From assembly GCA_944325865.1 (NCBI GenBank), contig CALVBS010000004.1, positions 1 to 64,000 of the forward strand: 64,000 bases of DNA. Reading direction: 5' to 3'. Position 1 is the stretch's first letter; every line of letters begins with the position of its first letter. The position numbers and the translations under genes are program-made. The notes below the pieces were generated by a model that did no database searches, had not been told where the DNA came from, and saw only the letters and a program-made list of their open reading frames with translations. Positions 8,229-17,316 of the stretch are shown here, piece after piece. This DNA is from Candidatus Gastranaerophilales bacterium. Lineage in GTDB: Bacteria; Cyanobacteriota; Vampirovibrionia; Gastranaerophilales; Gastranaerophilaceae.

Positions 8229-9155
8229 ATGCAGATTTCAGCAATTTCTAATCAGGGATTTACAGGCAGAAGAACTAATATTGATAACGTTATTGCTCAG
8301 GATGATTCAGTTTTAAGAGAGGTTGCTGTTAATGCAGCACTTCAACATTCTGATGACAAAAAACATAAAAAAATAAATAATGCGTTATGGTATTCAGTTC
8401 CTATAGTAGCAGGTCTTGCTGCAGGAATTTTAAATAAAGGGCAATCAACCTTATTTCATAAAACAATAACAGGTACAGCAGCTAAACTTGCCAGCGGTCT
8501 AAAACATGCCGCAGGCTGGGGGATTGCACTCGGGGCAGCTGATGCTATTGTAGGCGGGAAAAATCTTTTAACAAAACATTCTGAAGAAGCACGTGAATTT
8601 GAAAAGAAACATCCGTTTGCAATGTTTGCCGGATTATTAGGAACAGGACTTGCAGTTCTGGCAGTTCTACCTAAAGGAATCTCAAAACTTTATTCAAAAA
8701 TAAGCCCTAAAGTTATCGGGAATTTAGCTGCTAAAACCGGAAAAATTGCAGATTCAATTAATAATAATAATTTCGTTAAAAAAGCAAATAAATTCTTTGG
8801 CAATATCGGTAAAAAAGTTCCTTCCGTAGCAAAAGAAGCCGGAAAAACAGCTCTTTCCTGGGCTCCCGATGCGTTATTAATCGGAACACTTATTCACTCA
8901 CTCAATCATGGTTTCAGTGTAGGCCGAGAAGCTAATGAAAATTATAATTATCTGAAAGATAAACAAATGGATTTGGCAAAAGCCAGAATCAATGAATTAA
9001 AAATGGAAAATGATTTCTTAAGACAATTTCCTGAAAATGAAGAACACTTAAAATTAAGGAAACGTCCGCTTGCAGACCTTCCGGAAGAAATTCAGGAAAA
9101 ATTGGCAGCAATCCAAAACGAATCTCAAGCTACAGAAGAAATCATTGAAGAATAA
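8229..9155 (+). CDS. Lineage-specific membrane protein with N-terminal F-x-G motif
   Basis: I do not recognise this 308-residue protein. A short N-terminal segment ends in FTG (residues 11-13), a motif shared in position with other small proteins of this window. Hydrophobic helices follow at about 60-80 (WYSVPIVAGLAAGIL), 100-118 (GWGIALGAADAIVGG), 140-160 (MFAGLLGTGLAVLAVLP) and 218-235 (WAPDALLIGTLIHSL). The C-terminus is charged and probably coiled coil. I chose the ATG at 8229 over the GTG at 8223 because a TAGGTG site precedes it. Function is unknown. The gene next to it begins with the same type of upstream element and motif, so the two may be co-regulated. Confidence 0.75.
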   Translation: MQISAISNQGFTGRRTNIDNVIAQDDSVLREVAVNAALQHSDDKKHKKINNALWYSVPIVAGLAAGILNKGQSTLFHKTITGTAAKLASGLKHAAGWGIALGAADAIVGGKNLLTKHSEEAREFEKKHPFAMFAGLLGTGLAVLAVLPKGISKLYSKISPKVIGNLAAKTGKIADSINNNNFVKKANKFFGNIGKKVPSVAKEAGKTALSWAPDALLIGTLIHSLNHGFSVGREANENYNYLKDKQMDLAKARINELKMENDFLRQFPENEEHLKLRKRPLADLPEEIQEKLAAIQNESQATEEIIEE

Positions 9156-9172
9156 AATTTAAAATTGAAATA

Positions 9173-9202
9173 AAAAAGACCTCTTAAAAAGAGGTCTTTT
9201 TT
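9173..9202. terminator. Intrinsic terminator
   Basis: A 13-bp stem, AAAAAGACCTCTT with its complement, encloses a short A-rich loop and ends in a T-run. It closes the gene ending at 9155. A very similar hairpin lies at 60081-60113. Confidence 0.9.
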
Positions 9203-9210
9203 ATATGAAT

Positions 9211-9240
9211 AATAGCAAAAAATTTTATTTTTAATTTTTA
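9211..9240 (+). promoter_or_regulatory. 30-bp upstream element, copy 2
   Basis: This is the second copy of the block at 8161-8190, with only two C/T and G/A changes. It lies between the terminator of the previous gene and AAAAGGAG, the ribosome site of the next gene. Confidence 0.45.
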
Positions 9241-9262
9241 TATTTTCCAAAAGGAGATTTAT

Positions 9263-9826
9263 ATGATTAACCAGATTACATTCAGTTCTTACAATTCGAT
9301 AAACGTAAGAAACAGATATCAGCAACATCCTAATTTTCAAGGAGCAGGGCAAACCGTTTCGAAATATGTTCGCCCTATTGATTCAAAACATATAGGACTT
9401 ATTGATACAATAAGTGAATTTTTTAAGGGTGTCTCAGACATGCTGCTTTCTCAGTATAAAAAGCTCTCAACACAAAGCGGAAGCCTTTTGGTTGAAAATA
9501 AAGCCCGCCCAATTCCGGAAGCCTCAATGAAGATGCACGATTCAAAAATGATGATTATTAAACCTCATAAATTCTACGTTGATAATAAACCATTGGAGCT
9601 ATGCACATTTGAACTTGAAGACAGGTATAAAAATAAAAGATTTGATATCGTTTTAACTGACAATATCAAATCCCCGCAAAAAGGCGATTTGTTTTTATAT
9701 AATTATCATAGAGCGGATAAACACCCCATAAGAGACTCTGAAATTAATGACGTCAATAAGCTGCTTGACAAGTATTCAAATGATATAACCAGAATCCTAA
9801 GAAAATATCAGAAAAAATTATCATAA
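9263..9826 (+). CDS. Hypothetical lineage-specific protein with N-terminal F-x-G motif
   Basis: I do not recognise this 187-residue soluble protein. The first 27 residues are low in charge and end in NFQGAG (FQG at 25-27), the same kind of motif as in the preceding gene. The rest is a mixed alpha/beta domain, with strands around MMIIKPHKFYVDNKPLELCTF and KRFDIVLTD and a basic C-terminal helix. AAAAGGAG stands about 6 bases before the ATG. The gene has its own upstream element and a strong terminator behind it, so it is probably transcribed alone. Confidence 0.75.
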   Translation: MINQITFSSYNSINVRNRYQQHPNFQGAGQTVSKYVRPIDSKHIGLIDTISEFFKGVSDMLLSQYKKLSTQSGSLLVENKARPIPEASMKMHDSKMMIIKPHKFYVDNKPLELCTFELEDRYKNKRFDIVLTDNIKSPQKGDLFLYNYHRADKHPIRDSEINDVNKLLDKYSNDITRILRKYQKKLS

Positions 9827-9829
9827 CAA

Positions 9830-9855
9830 AAGGCGGAATCAAAAGATTCCGCCTT
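9830..9855. terminator. Bidirectional intrinsic terminator
   Basis: An 11-bp GC-rich stem (AAGGCGGAATC / GATTCCGCCTT) with an AAAA loop separates the convergent F-x-G gene and the oxidoreductase gene. Confidence 0.85.
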
Positions 9856-9876
9856 CTATTTATTAAAGTAAATTAA

Positions 9877-12800
9877 TTACTTCATCAATTCGCCGACAGC
9901 TTTGTAAACTGCCATACGTTTTGCTGCATCTTCTTCAGCCTGAGCGTATAATTCAGCTGCATGTTCTGGGTTTGTTTTAAGCAGTGATTTATAACGGCCT
10001 TCAGACTTAATAAAGTCCTGATAGCTTTCTTTAGGGTCTTTAGCATCCCATGTGAACGGAGCTTCAGGATTTGCAGGGTTGTATCTGTAAAGCGGGAAGT
10101 ATCCGGCTTCAACAGCACGTTTCTGTTCAGTTTGAGTTTTGCTCATATCTATACCGTGAGCGATACAAGGAGCATAAGCAAAGATGATTGACGGTCCGTT
10201 GTAAGCTTCAGCTTCCTGGAATGCTTTAAGAGTTTGAGCTCTGTCTGCACCCAAAGCAACTGATGCAACATAAACATAACCGTAAGACATACTCATCAAG
10301 CCCATGTTTTTCTTGTAAGTTTTCTTACCGCCTGTAGCGAATTTTGCAACAGCACCGGTAGGAGTTGACTTAGAAGCCTGACCGCCGGTATTTGAGTAAA
10401 CTTCGGTATCAAGAACAAGAATATTAACATTCTGGTTCTGAGCCAATACGTGGTCAATACCGCCGTATCCGATATCGTTAGCCCAACCGTCACCACCGAT
10501 AATCCATACAGATTTATCAGTGAAGTAGTCTTGAAGTTCTCTTACTTTTGCTAAATCAGGACATCCGCAATCAGCGTATTTTGCAAGAACTTTCTTAGCA
10601 TTTTCCTGAGCAGCAACAGCTTCTTCTGTTTTTGAATTATCGAAGTGAGCCATAGCACCTTCAAGGGCTTCTTTCAGGTCAGCAGGAGTTTTTTCATTTT
10701 CAAGAACTTTTTCAACATAAGTTTTCAAAGTATCTCTGTTTTGATCAACTGCCAATCTCATACCAAAACCGAATTCAGCGTTATCTTCAAATAAGGAGTT
10801 AGCCCAGGCCGGACCTCTTCCGTCTTTGTTAGTTGTGTAAGGAATTGTAGGGAATGTACCTGAGTAGATTGATGAACAACCGGTTGCGTTAGCAACGATT
10901 GCATTTTCACCAAACAACTGTGAAACGAGTTTAACATAAGGTGTTTCACCGCATCCGGCACAAGCTCCTGAGAATTCAAACAACGGTTTTCTAAGCATTG
11001 CACCTTTGATAGTTTTTGTTGTGTTTTTACCCATTACATTATCCGGCAATGCATCGAAGAATTCTTCGTTAGCCATTTCACCTGCAGCTTCTTCTTTTTC
11101 TATAGAAGACCAGCTAAGAGCTGCTTTTTCCGGGTTTTTAGCCATCGGGCACTGATCGATACAAACACCGCATCCTGTACAATCTTTGCAGTAAACCTGT
11201 ACTTTAAATTCCTCGTCTGCTGCAGCCGGTTTTGCAGGAATAGTCTTGAATGAAGCAGGAGCATCTTTAAGATTTTCCTTTTCAATCAATTTAGTTCTGA
11301 TAGCTGCATGCGGACAAGCAGAAGCACATATACCGCACTGAATACAAAATTCAGAATTCCATTTAGGAACACGAGGAGCGATACCGCGTTTTTCAAGACA
11401 AGCCGTACCGGTAGGAATTACACCATCGATAGACATAGCTGAAACCGGAATATCGTCGCCTTTTTGTCTCATTGAAGGTTCAATGATTTTCTTAGCAAAA
11501 TCTGATGCATCATCAGAAATCAATTTAACATCTTCAGCACAAGCAACGCCATCTAAAGAAGCAGGAACAACAACTTCTTCTGTTGCGTTAACAGCAGCAT
11601 CAATCAATGCTAAATTCATGTTAACAACATCGTCGCCTTTTTTCTTGAAGGTTTTCTTAGTCATTTCTCTCATACCTTCAAGAGCCTGTTCAAACGGAAT
11701 AATTCCTGAAACTTTAAAGTATGCTACCATCATAACAGTGTTAGCACCTTTACCTCTCAAGCCCGGTTGTTGTTCAATAAGAGCTTCCGCATCTACATTG
11801 TAGAATTTGATTTTCTTATCAATGATAGTTTTTTGCATATCTCTTGTTAAGTGAGAGAAAGCTTCTTCTTTTGACCAAGGGCTGTTGAGAAGGAATGTTC
11901 CGCCTTCTTTAATACCTTTCAATAAATCATATCTGCCAATGTATGCATGAGCAGAGCATGATACAAAGTCAGGAGCTGTGATAAGGTATGTTGATTTAAT
12001 AGGTTTATCACCGAATCTCAAGTGAGAAACTGTAACACCGAAAGATTTTTTAGAGTCATAAGCAAAGTATGCCTGAGCATCTTTGTTAGTATATTGACCG
12101 ATAATTTTGATTGAGTTTTTGTTAGCACCAACGGTACCGTCAGAACCCAAGCCCCAGAACATACAGTTTGTAGTACCTTCAGGTTCGGTAACAATATGAT
12201 CAACAACGGTTAAAGATTTTTCGGTTACGTCATCTTCAATACCAACCGTAAATCCGTGGAATCCGTTATTTTCAGCATGTTTGTAAACAGCAAGAACCAT
12301 AGACGGAGTGAATTCTTTAGAAGCCAAACCGTAACGGCCGCCGATAATTCTGATATTTTTACCTTCCAATGCTGCAACAACATCAAGATATAAAGGTTCA
12401 CCGATAGAACCAGGTTCTTTAGTTCTGTCAAGAACTGTAATACGTTTAACTGTTGAAGGAAGAGCCGCGATGAAACGTTTAACATCAAACGGTCTGTATA
12501 ATCTAACCTTAACCAAACCGTATTTAGTACCGCGTTTAGCGTTAAGGTATTCTATAGTTTCTTCAATAGTTTCACAACCTGAACCCATAGCAACGATAAC
12601 ATCAGTAGCATCAGGAGCACCGACATAATCGAACGGATGATATTGTCTGCCTGTTACGGAAGCAACTTTATCCATATATTCCTGAACGATATCAGGAACT
12701 GCATCATAGTATTTATTAACAGTTTCACGACCCTGGAAGTAAACATCAGTATTCTGAGCACCTACTTTACAAATAGGAGCTTCCGGTCTCATAGCTCTGT

Positions 12801-13413
12801 TTCTGAATTCTTCAATATATTTAGGTTCAACTAATTTAGCAATATCTTCATAAGAAATTTCTTCGATTTTGTGTACTTCGTGAGAAGTTCTGAAACCGTC
12901 GAAGAACTGCAAGAACGGAACTTTAGCTTTGTAAGTTGCTAAGTGAGCAACAAGAGCCAAATCCATTTCTTCCTGAACTGAGTTAGCCGCTAACATTGCA
13001 TAACCTGTGTTACGACAACCCATAACATCTGAATGATCACCGAAGATTGCAAGAGATTGAGCTGCTATAGCACGGGCTGCAACATGGATAACATGCGGAA
13101 GCATTTCACCGGCCATTTTGTGCATAACAGGAATCATCAAAAGCAAACCTTGTGATGCTGTGTAAGTAGAAGTCAAAGAACCTGCAGCCAAAGAACCATG
13201 AACTGCACCTGCAGCACCGGCTTCTGATTGCATTTCGGCAACTCTGACAGTTTTTCCCCAGATATTTTTCTTACCCTGGGAAGCCCATTCATCAATCCAT
13301 TCACCCATTGTAGATGACGGAGTGATAGGATAAATTGCTGATACTTCGCTCATCGCATAAGCAACATGTGCGGCAGCGTAGTTACCATCAACCGTTATAG
13401 TTTTTCCTGGCAT
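9877..13413 (-). CDS. nifJ: Pyruvate:ferredoxin (flavodoxin) oxidoreductase
   Basis: This single-chain PFOR of 1178 residues, the normal length, converts pyruvate and CoA to acetyl-CoA, CO2 and reduced ferredoxin or flavodoxin in anaerobic metabolism. The N-terminal pyrimidine-binding half opens with the usual YAMSEVSAIYPITPSS. Two 4Fe-4S motifs lie near residues 690 (CIQCGICASACP) and 748 (CKDCTGCGVCIDQCP). A further cysteine pair is in SGACAGCGETPY. The thiamine diphosphate motif (GDGWANDIGYGG) is near 978. AGGAGG precedes the ATG by 12 bases. The gene stands alone with a terminator behind it. Its codon choice looks more regular than that of its neighbours, as expected for a highly expressed central enzyme. 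Confidence 0.97.
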   Translation of the reverse strand: MPGKTITVDGNYAAAHVAYAMSEVSAIYPITPSSTMGEWIDEWASQGKKNIWGKTVRVAEMQSEAGAAGAVHGSLAAGSLTSTYTASQGLLLMIPVMHKMAGEMLPHVIHVAARAIAAQSLAIFGDHSDVMGCRNTGYAMLAANSVQEEMDLALVAHLATYKAKVPFLQFFDGFRTSHEVHKIEEISYEDIAKLVEPKYIEEFRNRAMRPEAPICKVGAQNTDVYFQGRETVNKYYDAVPDIVQEYMDKVASVTGRQYHPFDYVGAPDATDVIVAMGSGCETIEETIEYLNAKRGTKYGLVKVRLYRPFDVKRFIAALPSTVKRITVLDRTKEPGSIGEPLYLDVVAALEGKNIRIIGGRYGLASKEFTPSMVLAVYKHAENNGFHGFTVGIEDDVTEKSLTVVDHIVTEPEGTTNCMFWGLGSDGTVGANKNSIKIIGQYTNKDAQAYFAYDSKKSFGVTVSHLRFGDKPIKSTYLITAPDFVSCSAHAYIGRYDLLKGIKEGGTFLLNSPWSKEEAFSHLTRDMQKTIIDKKIKFYNVDAEALIEQQPGLRGKGANTVMMVAYFKVSGIIPFEQALEGMREMTKKTFKKKGDDVVNMNLALIDAAVNATEEVVVPASLDGVACAEDVKLISDDASDFAKKIIEPSMRQKGDDIPVSAMSIDGVIPTGTACLEKRGIAPRVPKWNSEFCIQCGICASACPHAAIRTKLIEKENLKDAPASFKTIPAKPAAADEEFKVQVYCKDCTGCGVCIDQCPMAKNPEKAALSWSSIEKEEAAGEMANEEFFDALPDNVMGKNTTKTIKGAMLRKPLFEFSGACAGCGETPYVKLVSQLFGENAIVANATGCSSIYSGTFPTIPYTTNKDGRGPAWANSLFEDNAEFGFGMRLAVDQNRDTLKTYVEKVLENEKTPADLKEALEGAMAHFDNSKTEEAVAAQENAKKVLAKYADCGCPDLAKVRELQDYFTDKSVWIIGGDGWANDIGYGGIDHVLAQNQNVNILVLDTEVYSNTGGQASKSTPTGAVAKFATGGKKTYKKNMGLMSMSYGYVYVASVALGADRAQTLKAFQEAEAYNGPSIIFAYAPCIAHGIDMSKTQTEQKRAVEAGYFPLYRYNPANPEAPFTWDAKDPKESYQDFIKSEGRYKSLLKTNPEHAAELYAQAEEDAAKRMAVYKAVGELMK

Positions 13414-13609
13414 AATTTTACCTAACCTCCTTGTTTATATGCTATTACTTAATACTATAATACCCTTACATTTTAATACAAACAAAATAAATATACAAAA
13501 AAAGGCCTTTGTAAATTTATATTAAGATTATTGCATATTTTTACTCAAAAAGGTAAATTTTTATATTCAGGATTCTTTGTGAATATATAAAATCAGAAAG
13601 GATTTTTAT

Positions 13610-14806
13610 ATGAATATTTTACCGATTATCCAGAAATTGCAACCCCAGAATTCAGCACAGAAAGGCAGTCTGAATAACAGTCATGTTATTCAGCCAAAGT
13701 ATTGTAATACTTTGGCAAAAGATACGGTTTCTTTTTGTGGAACTCCAAATATGTCAAAAGTATCAGATTTTGTTGAAGCTCAAATCGGAGCCGAATCCGG
13801 ACGATTAAATCGTATTGCAACGACTTATCTTGATATTCTGGAATCGGTAGCTTTTCGATTAAAGGATAAAGGATTTTCTTTTGATCGTTCATACTGTGAA
13901 CTGCATCCGGTAAAATCACCGGAATCTTATACAAGTAAAATTGTCAGATCAGGCAAGTTTAAAGTACCGGATACTATCAGAGCGACTTTATATTGCAAAA
14001 ATCCTTACGATTTATCTCTGTTAAATGATGCACTTCTTCCGGAAATGAAAAAAAGAGGTTATGTACTTGCTGACACGGAAATGTCAGTGAAGGATTTAAT
14101 CAAAAGAGGATACATCCCTACCGATGAAGAACTGAAAAACACTTCAATCGAAAAAATTGTACCTGATTTAGATATAAGACTGGATATTGAAGATGTAGCT
14201 GAACAGGTTACCAAACTGGATCCGGCATTAAGATACAGCATTAGCAAACCGCAAAAATCAGGATATGAAGATATTCAAATGAGATTTATCAGAGATTTTG
14301 ACAAAAAGAAAAATCCTGTTCAGCATGAATTAATTATTCTTTTCGGTCCTCACACTGCGGTGGCAAAAGGAGAAGAATCTAACCGTGTATATAATCATCT
14401 CCGCAGTTTCGGAGAATTGCGTGTTGACCTTAACAATAAAACTATTGGGTCTCATTCGTATAGAGCCGGCCGTTATATAGATTTAATCAATCAGATGTTC
14501 AGGGGCAAAGTATCTGAAAAACTCTACCTGAATGCAAAAAACAAAGATTTATATGACATCACGGAAGAAGTCCCTATTAGTTTTTCTGAAACTGATGTAT
14601 CTATGTTTGAAAACTATTTTTCTGGCCTTAGAGACAGAATTACATCTGTTTACAGTGAAGCGAAAAAAGGTGCAACTATCAGCGATTCCGCAAAAAAACA
14701 ATTAACAAAAGATTTACGCCACGACAGATCTCTGCTTACAAAAATTCATGACAGTTTACGTGAGACAATAGAATACTTCAATTATCAACATGATTTGAAA
14801 AAATGA
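13610..14806 (+). CDS. F-x-G protein with possible diverged RelA/SpoT-like nucleotidyltransferase domain
   Basis: This is a 398-residue protein of no assigned family. An N-terminal tail of about 50 residues ends in VSFCGTP (FCG at 42-44), then a folded region follows. Parts of that region resemble an alarmone-synthetase core. TSKIVRSGKFKVPDTIRATLYC recalls the S-x-x-x-K-x-x-R then D-x-x-x-R order. SGYEDIQMRF recalls GYRSIH, and VQHELIILFG recalls VEVQIRT. The usual second glycine and several charged residues are changed, so activity is doubtful. The C-terminus is a basic helical tail. AAAGGA precedes the ATG. The gene converges closely on the methyltransferase gene, with 7 bases between the stops. 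The fold assignment is my inference by eye; the coding call itself is secure. Confidence 0.7.
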   Translation: MNILPIIQKLQPQNSAQKGSLNNSHVIQPKYCNTLAKDTVSFCGTPNMSKVSDFVEAQIGAESGRLNRIATTYLDILESVAFRLKDKGFSFDRSYCELHPVKSPESYTSKIVRSGKFKVPDTIRATLYCKNPYDLSLLNDALLPEMKKRGYVLADTEMSVKDLIKRGYIPTDEELKNTSIEKIVPDLDIRLDIEDVAEQVTKLDPALRYSISKPQKSGYEDIQMRFIRDFDKKKNPVQHELIILFGPHTAVAKGEESNRVYNHLRSFGELRVDLNNKTIGSHSYRAGRYIDLINQMFRGKVSEKLYLNAKNKDLYDITEEVPISFSETDVSMFENYFSGLRDRITSVYSEAKKGATISDSAKKQLTKDLRHDRSLLTKIHDSLRETIEYFNYQHDLKK

Positions 14807-14813
14807 TAAGCAA

Positions 14814-16172
14814 TTATACCCGATTTACATTTATAACTGCAACATTTTCAACATGATAAGTGTGACAAAACATATCAAACGGCTGAACGCTCTCAATATT
14901 ACATCCTTGCTCACATAAATATTTCAAGTCTCTTGCCAATGTTGCAGGATTGCAGCTTACATAAATTATCTTTCCCTTTGAAAGCCTCAAAACTTCATTC
15001 AGAGACTCCTGGCTACAGCCCTTACGCGGGGGATCAAGAATTATAACATCAAACTTACGTTTTGTTTTTTTACAAAATTTGGCGGTATCTTCGTTATGAA
15101 GCTCAACATTATCAATGTTATTTAACTCTAAGACTTCTCTTGCTTTTTCTATTGATTCTGTATTTTCTTCTACCGAAACGACCTTTTGAGCAACATCAGA
15201 TACAATTATACCGAAAGTTGCAATCCCTGCATAAGCATCAAGAACTGTCGGTGTTTCAAAATTTTCTTTTATATAATTTTTTACATAAGCAAAAATATTT
15301 TCTGCACTTTTCGGATTAATCTGGAAAAATGTGTTTGCCCCTATTCTGAATGTTTTATTCAGAATTTTCTCTTTTACAAAATCTTTTCCGCAAACGCATT
15401 CAGTCTCATCTGAAAGAATTACGTTTGTTTTTTTTGTATTGAAGTTGACACATACACCGGCTACCTGTTTAAATTCCGCAAAAATTTCATTACAAAAATC
15501 CTTCAATCTCGGAAAAACTTTCTTAGAATTGACAACCAGAGTAACAAGCACCATACCGGTTGCGGCAGAAACTCTCAATACAACATGCCGTAAATCCCCG
15601 GCATGTTTTTTTTCGTTGTACCCCGAAATTCCAAAGTCAAAACATTTTATACGAATAAATTCAATAATATCATCACATATCCGAGGCTGAATAGGACAGT
15701 GCTTAATATTGACAATTTCGTGGGTGTTAGGCTTGTAATACCCCGCAAGGATTCTTCTTGAAACTTTTGTCTGTGAAACCGGATACTGAACCTTGTGACG
15801 ATAAGCGATGATTTCAGGACTGGAAACTGTTTTGTGAATATCAATATCAAAACCGCCGATTGAACGCATTGCATCCTCTACCATCCTGCGTTTAAGCTCA
15901 AGCTGGTAATCATAGTCTATAAATTGAAGCTGACAGGCACCGCACACTTTTTGTAAAGCACAAAAAGGTTCAACTCTGTGAGGAGAAGGTTTTATAACTT
16001 CAATAATTTTTGCATTTGCATAATTTTTAGAAACCTTTGTAACCTTGACTTTAAGTTCATCTTCAGGACAGGCATTTTCCACAAAAATTACAAACCCGTC
16101 AACACGTGCAATACCTGTTCCGAGATTAGAGAGTTTTTCAATACGTACAACCAATTCATTATTGATATTCAT
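14814..16172 (-). CDS. rlmD: 23S rRNA (uracil-C5)-methyltransferase, RlmD/RumA family
   Basis: This 452-residue TrmA/RumA-family enzyme transfers a methyl group from S-adenosylmethionine to a uracil C5 in 23S rRNA. An N-terminal TRAM domain (SNLGTGIARVDGFVIFVENA) covers residues 10-60. Iron-sulfur cysteines lie in CALQKVCGACQLQF at about 75-90. The Rossmann core carries FFQINPKSAENIF and LDAYAGIATFGI. The catalytic cysteine is in SCNPATLARDL, preceded by LDPPRKG. Family members split into RlmC, RlmD and RlmCD specificities, and I cannot decide the exact target uridine. The gene stands alone. Confidence 0.87.
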   Translation of the reverse strand: MNINNELVVRIEKLSNLGTGIARVDGFVIFVENACPEDELKVKVTKVSKNYANAKIIEVIKPSPHRVEPFCALQKVCGACQLQFIDYDYQLELKRRMVEDAMRSIGGFDIDIHKTVSSPEIIAYRHKVQYPVSQTKVSRRILAGYYKPNTHEIVNIKHCPIQPRICDDIIEFIRIKCFDFGISGYNEKKHAGDLRHVVLRVSAATGMVLVTLVVNSKKVFPRLKDFCNEIFAEFKQVAGVCVNFNTKKTNVILSDETECVCGKDFVKEKILNKTFRIGANTFFQINPKSAENIFAYVKNYIKENFETPTVLDAYAGIATFGIIVSDVAQKVVSVEENTESIEKAREVLELNNIDNVELHNEDTAKFCKKTKRKFDVIILDPPRKGCSQESLNEVLRLSKGKIIYVSCNPATLARDLKYLCEQGCNIESVQPFDMFCHTYHVENVAVINVNRV

Positions 16173-16465
16173 ATGAAAATTATAGCATAAATTCTACGGA
16201 AGATTCTTGAAATAGTCAGCATCTGTTAATGCAGAATAGGCGATAACATACATCTATTAATCTAAATGTTTTTATTTTCATGCATAACCTCCATATTATA
16301 CCTAATGAGATATAGCAAATTAACTATAATCAATTTGTCATATCTTATTAAAATTATTGAAGTTGAAAAAAGGCTTCCGGACGGATTTAAATTAATTGAT
16401 GATTGATTAACTTGACAATATCTATTTTGACAGCTAAATTATAATCTATAGTTTAGGAGAAGTTT
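16173..16465. other. Intergenic stretch without a supported gene
   Basis: This 293-base AT-rich gap contains a minus-strand 19-codon open frame (16194-16253) without a ribosome site. GGAGGTTATGCATG also lies on that strand near 16284, leading into frames that stop within a few codons. It could be the remains of a decayed gene. A promoter-like TTGACA at 16412 with a T/A-rich -10 lies before the next gene. Confidence 0.4.
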
Positions 16466-16840
16466 ATGAATAACTTTTTTACTGCCGTTGGTGAACTATT
16501 CGGCAACTTAAAAATTTTCAGACTGCATTCAAAATATTATTCCAAAATTGCAATAACTCTTCTTTTGCTTGACGGATTTTATTATGCCATGTTCATGCTC
16601 ACACTTAGTCAAACAGAAGAAGGAGTGGCAAAATATGTATTTATTTTACTTGGCATACTATTATGCATTGTAGTGTTTGGGATTTACTGCCTTATTGGAG
16701 CCATAACCCACATGATAAAAATAAGCCGCAAACAGTTTGACATGACGAGATTCAACAAACATCTTATTATATATGACCTTATTTATATAGCCGTAATCAT
16801 AGTAGAACCGATACTTAGAAAAATTTTTATAAAACAATAA
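16466..16840 (+). CDS. Small membrane protein of unknown function
   Basis: I do not recognise this 124-residue protein. It has three to four hydrophobic helices, at about 27-47 (KIAITLLLLDGFYYAMFML), 60-90 (YVFILLGILLCIVVFGIYCLIGA) and 105-120 (IIYDLIYIAVIIVEPIL). The N-terminus is short and soluble, and the end is basic, so the C-terminus is probably cytoplasmic. TAGGAGAAG precedes the ATG. It stands alone just before tRNA-Val. Confidence 0.7.
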   Translation: MNNFFTAVGELFGNLKIFRLHSKYYSKIAITLLLLDGFYYAMFMLTLSQTEEGVAKYVFILLGILLCIVVFGIYCLIGAITHMIKISRKQFDMTRFNKHLIIYDLIYIAVIIVEPILRKIFIKQ

Positions 16841-16912
16841 AAGAAAAACTGTTGACAGCAAATTTTTTTTTGATACTATAATAAATGTCAAAAGACAAAC
16901 CCCACGGGGTGA

Positions 16913-16985
16913 GGGCGTTTAGCTCAGTTGGTAGAGCGTCTCCCTTACAAGGAGAGGGTCAGAAGTTCGAGTCTTCTAACGCCCA
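16913..16985 (+). tRNA. tRNA-Val(TAC)
   Basis: A 73-nt cloverleaf has acceptor GGGCGTT paired with AACGCCC and D-arm GCTCAGTTGGTAGAGC. The anticodon arm CTCCC-TTACAAG gives TAC, the T-arm is AGAAGTTCGAGTCTTCT, and the discriminator is A. CCA is not encoded. TTGACA at 16852 and TATAAT at 16877 form a plausible promoter. Confidence 0.96.
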
Positions 16986-16988
16986 AAT

Positions 16989-17019
16989 AAAAGGAGTAAC
17001 ACAGGTTGCTCCTTTTTTT
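16989..17019 (+). terminator. Intrinsic terminator after tRNA-Val
   Basis: A 12-bp stem (AAAAGGAGTAAC / GTTGCTCCTTTT, one T-G pair) has an ACAG loop and a T-run directly behind the tRNA. Confidence 0.85.
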
Positions 17020-17109
17020 ATAAATAACAAATAGATGCTGTCATAAGAAGTTGTATTGAACACAAAAATTTTTGTACAAAAGCTTAACAAAGTTCAGCAT
17101 AACATAGAA

Positions 17110-17182
17110 GGGGCGTTGGCGCAGTTGGTAGCGCGTGACACTGGCAGTGTCAAGGCCAGGGGTTCGAATCCCCTACGCTCCA
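17110..17182 (+). tRNA. tRNA-Ala(GGC)
   Basis: A 73-nt cloverleaf has acceptor GGGGCGT paired with ACGCTCC, which includes the G3-U70 pair that marks alanine tRNAs. The D-arm is GCGCAGTTGGTAGCGC, and the anticodon loop CTGGCAG gives GGC. The T-arm is CAGGGGTTCGAATCCCCT, and the discriminator is A. CCA is not encoded. Confidence 0.96.
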
Positions 17183-17316
17183 TTTTTATATTGGCGTTAT
17201 GATACAAAAATGCACTTTATGAAAGGGTTAACAATAAGTAGAGGGCAATTAAAACAATCGTTATGAGTTTATTCTTAATGAACAAACTTTTATAACAAAC
17301 TAATAAAAATTATCTG

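Noticed and set aside
10296-12834. Several open frames within the oxidoreductase gene on both strands
   Set aside because: They overlap a complete, well-conserved PFOR gene and have no family features.
16194-16253. Nineteen-codon minus-strand frame
   Set aside because: No ribosome site and no recognisable product; kept only as part of the described gap.
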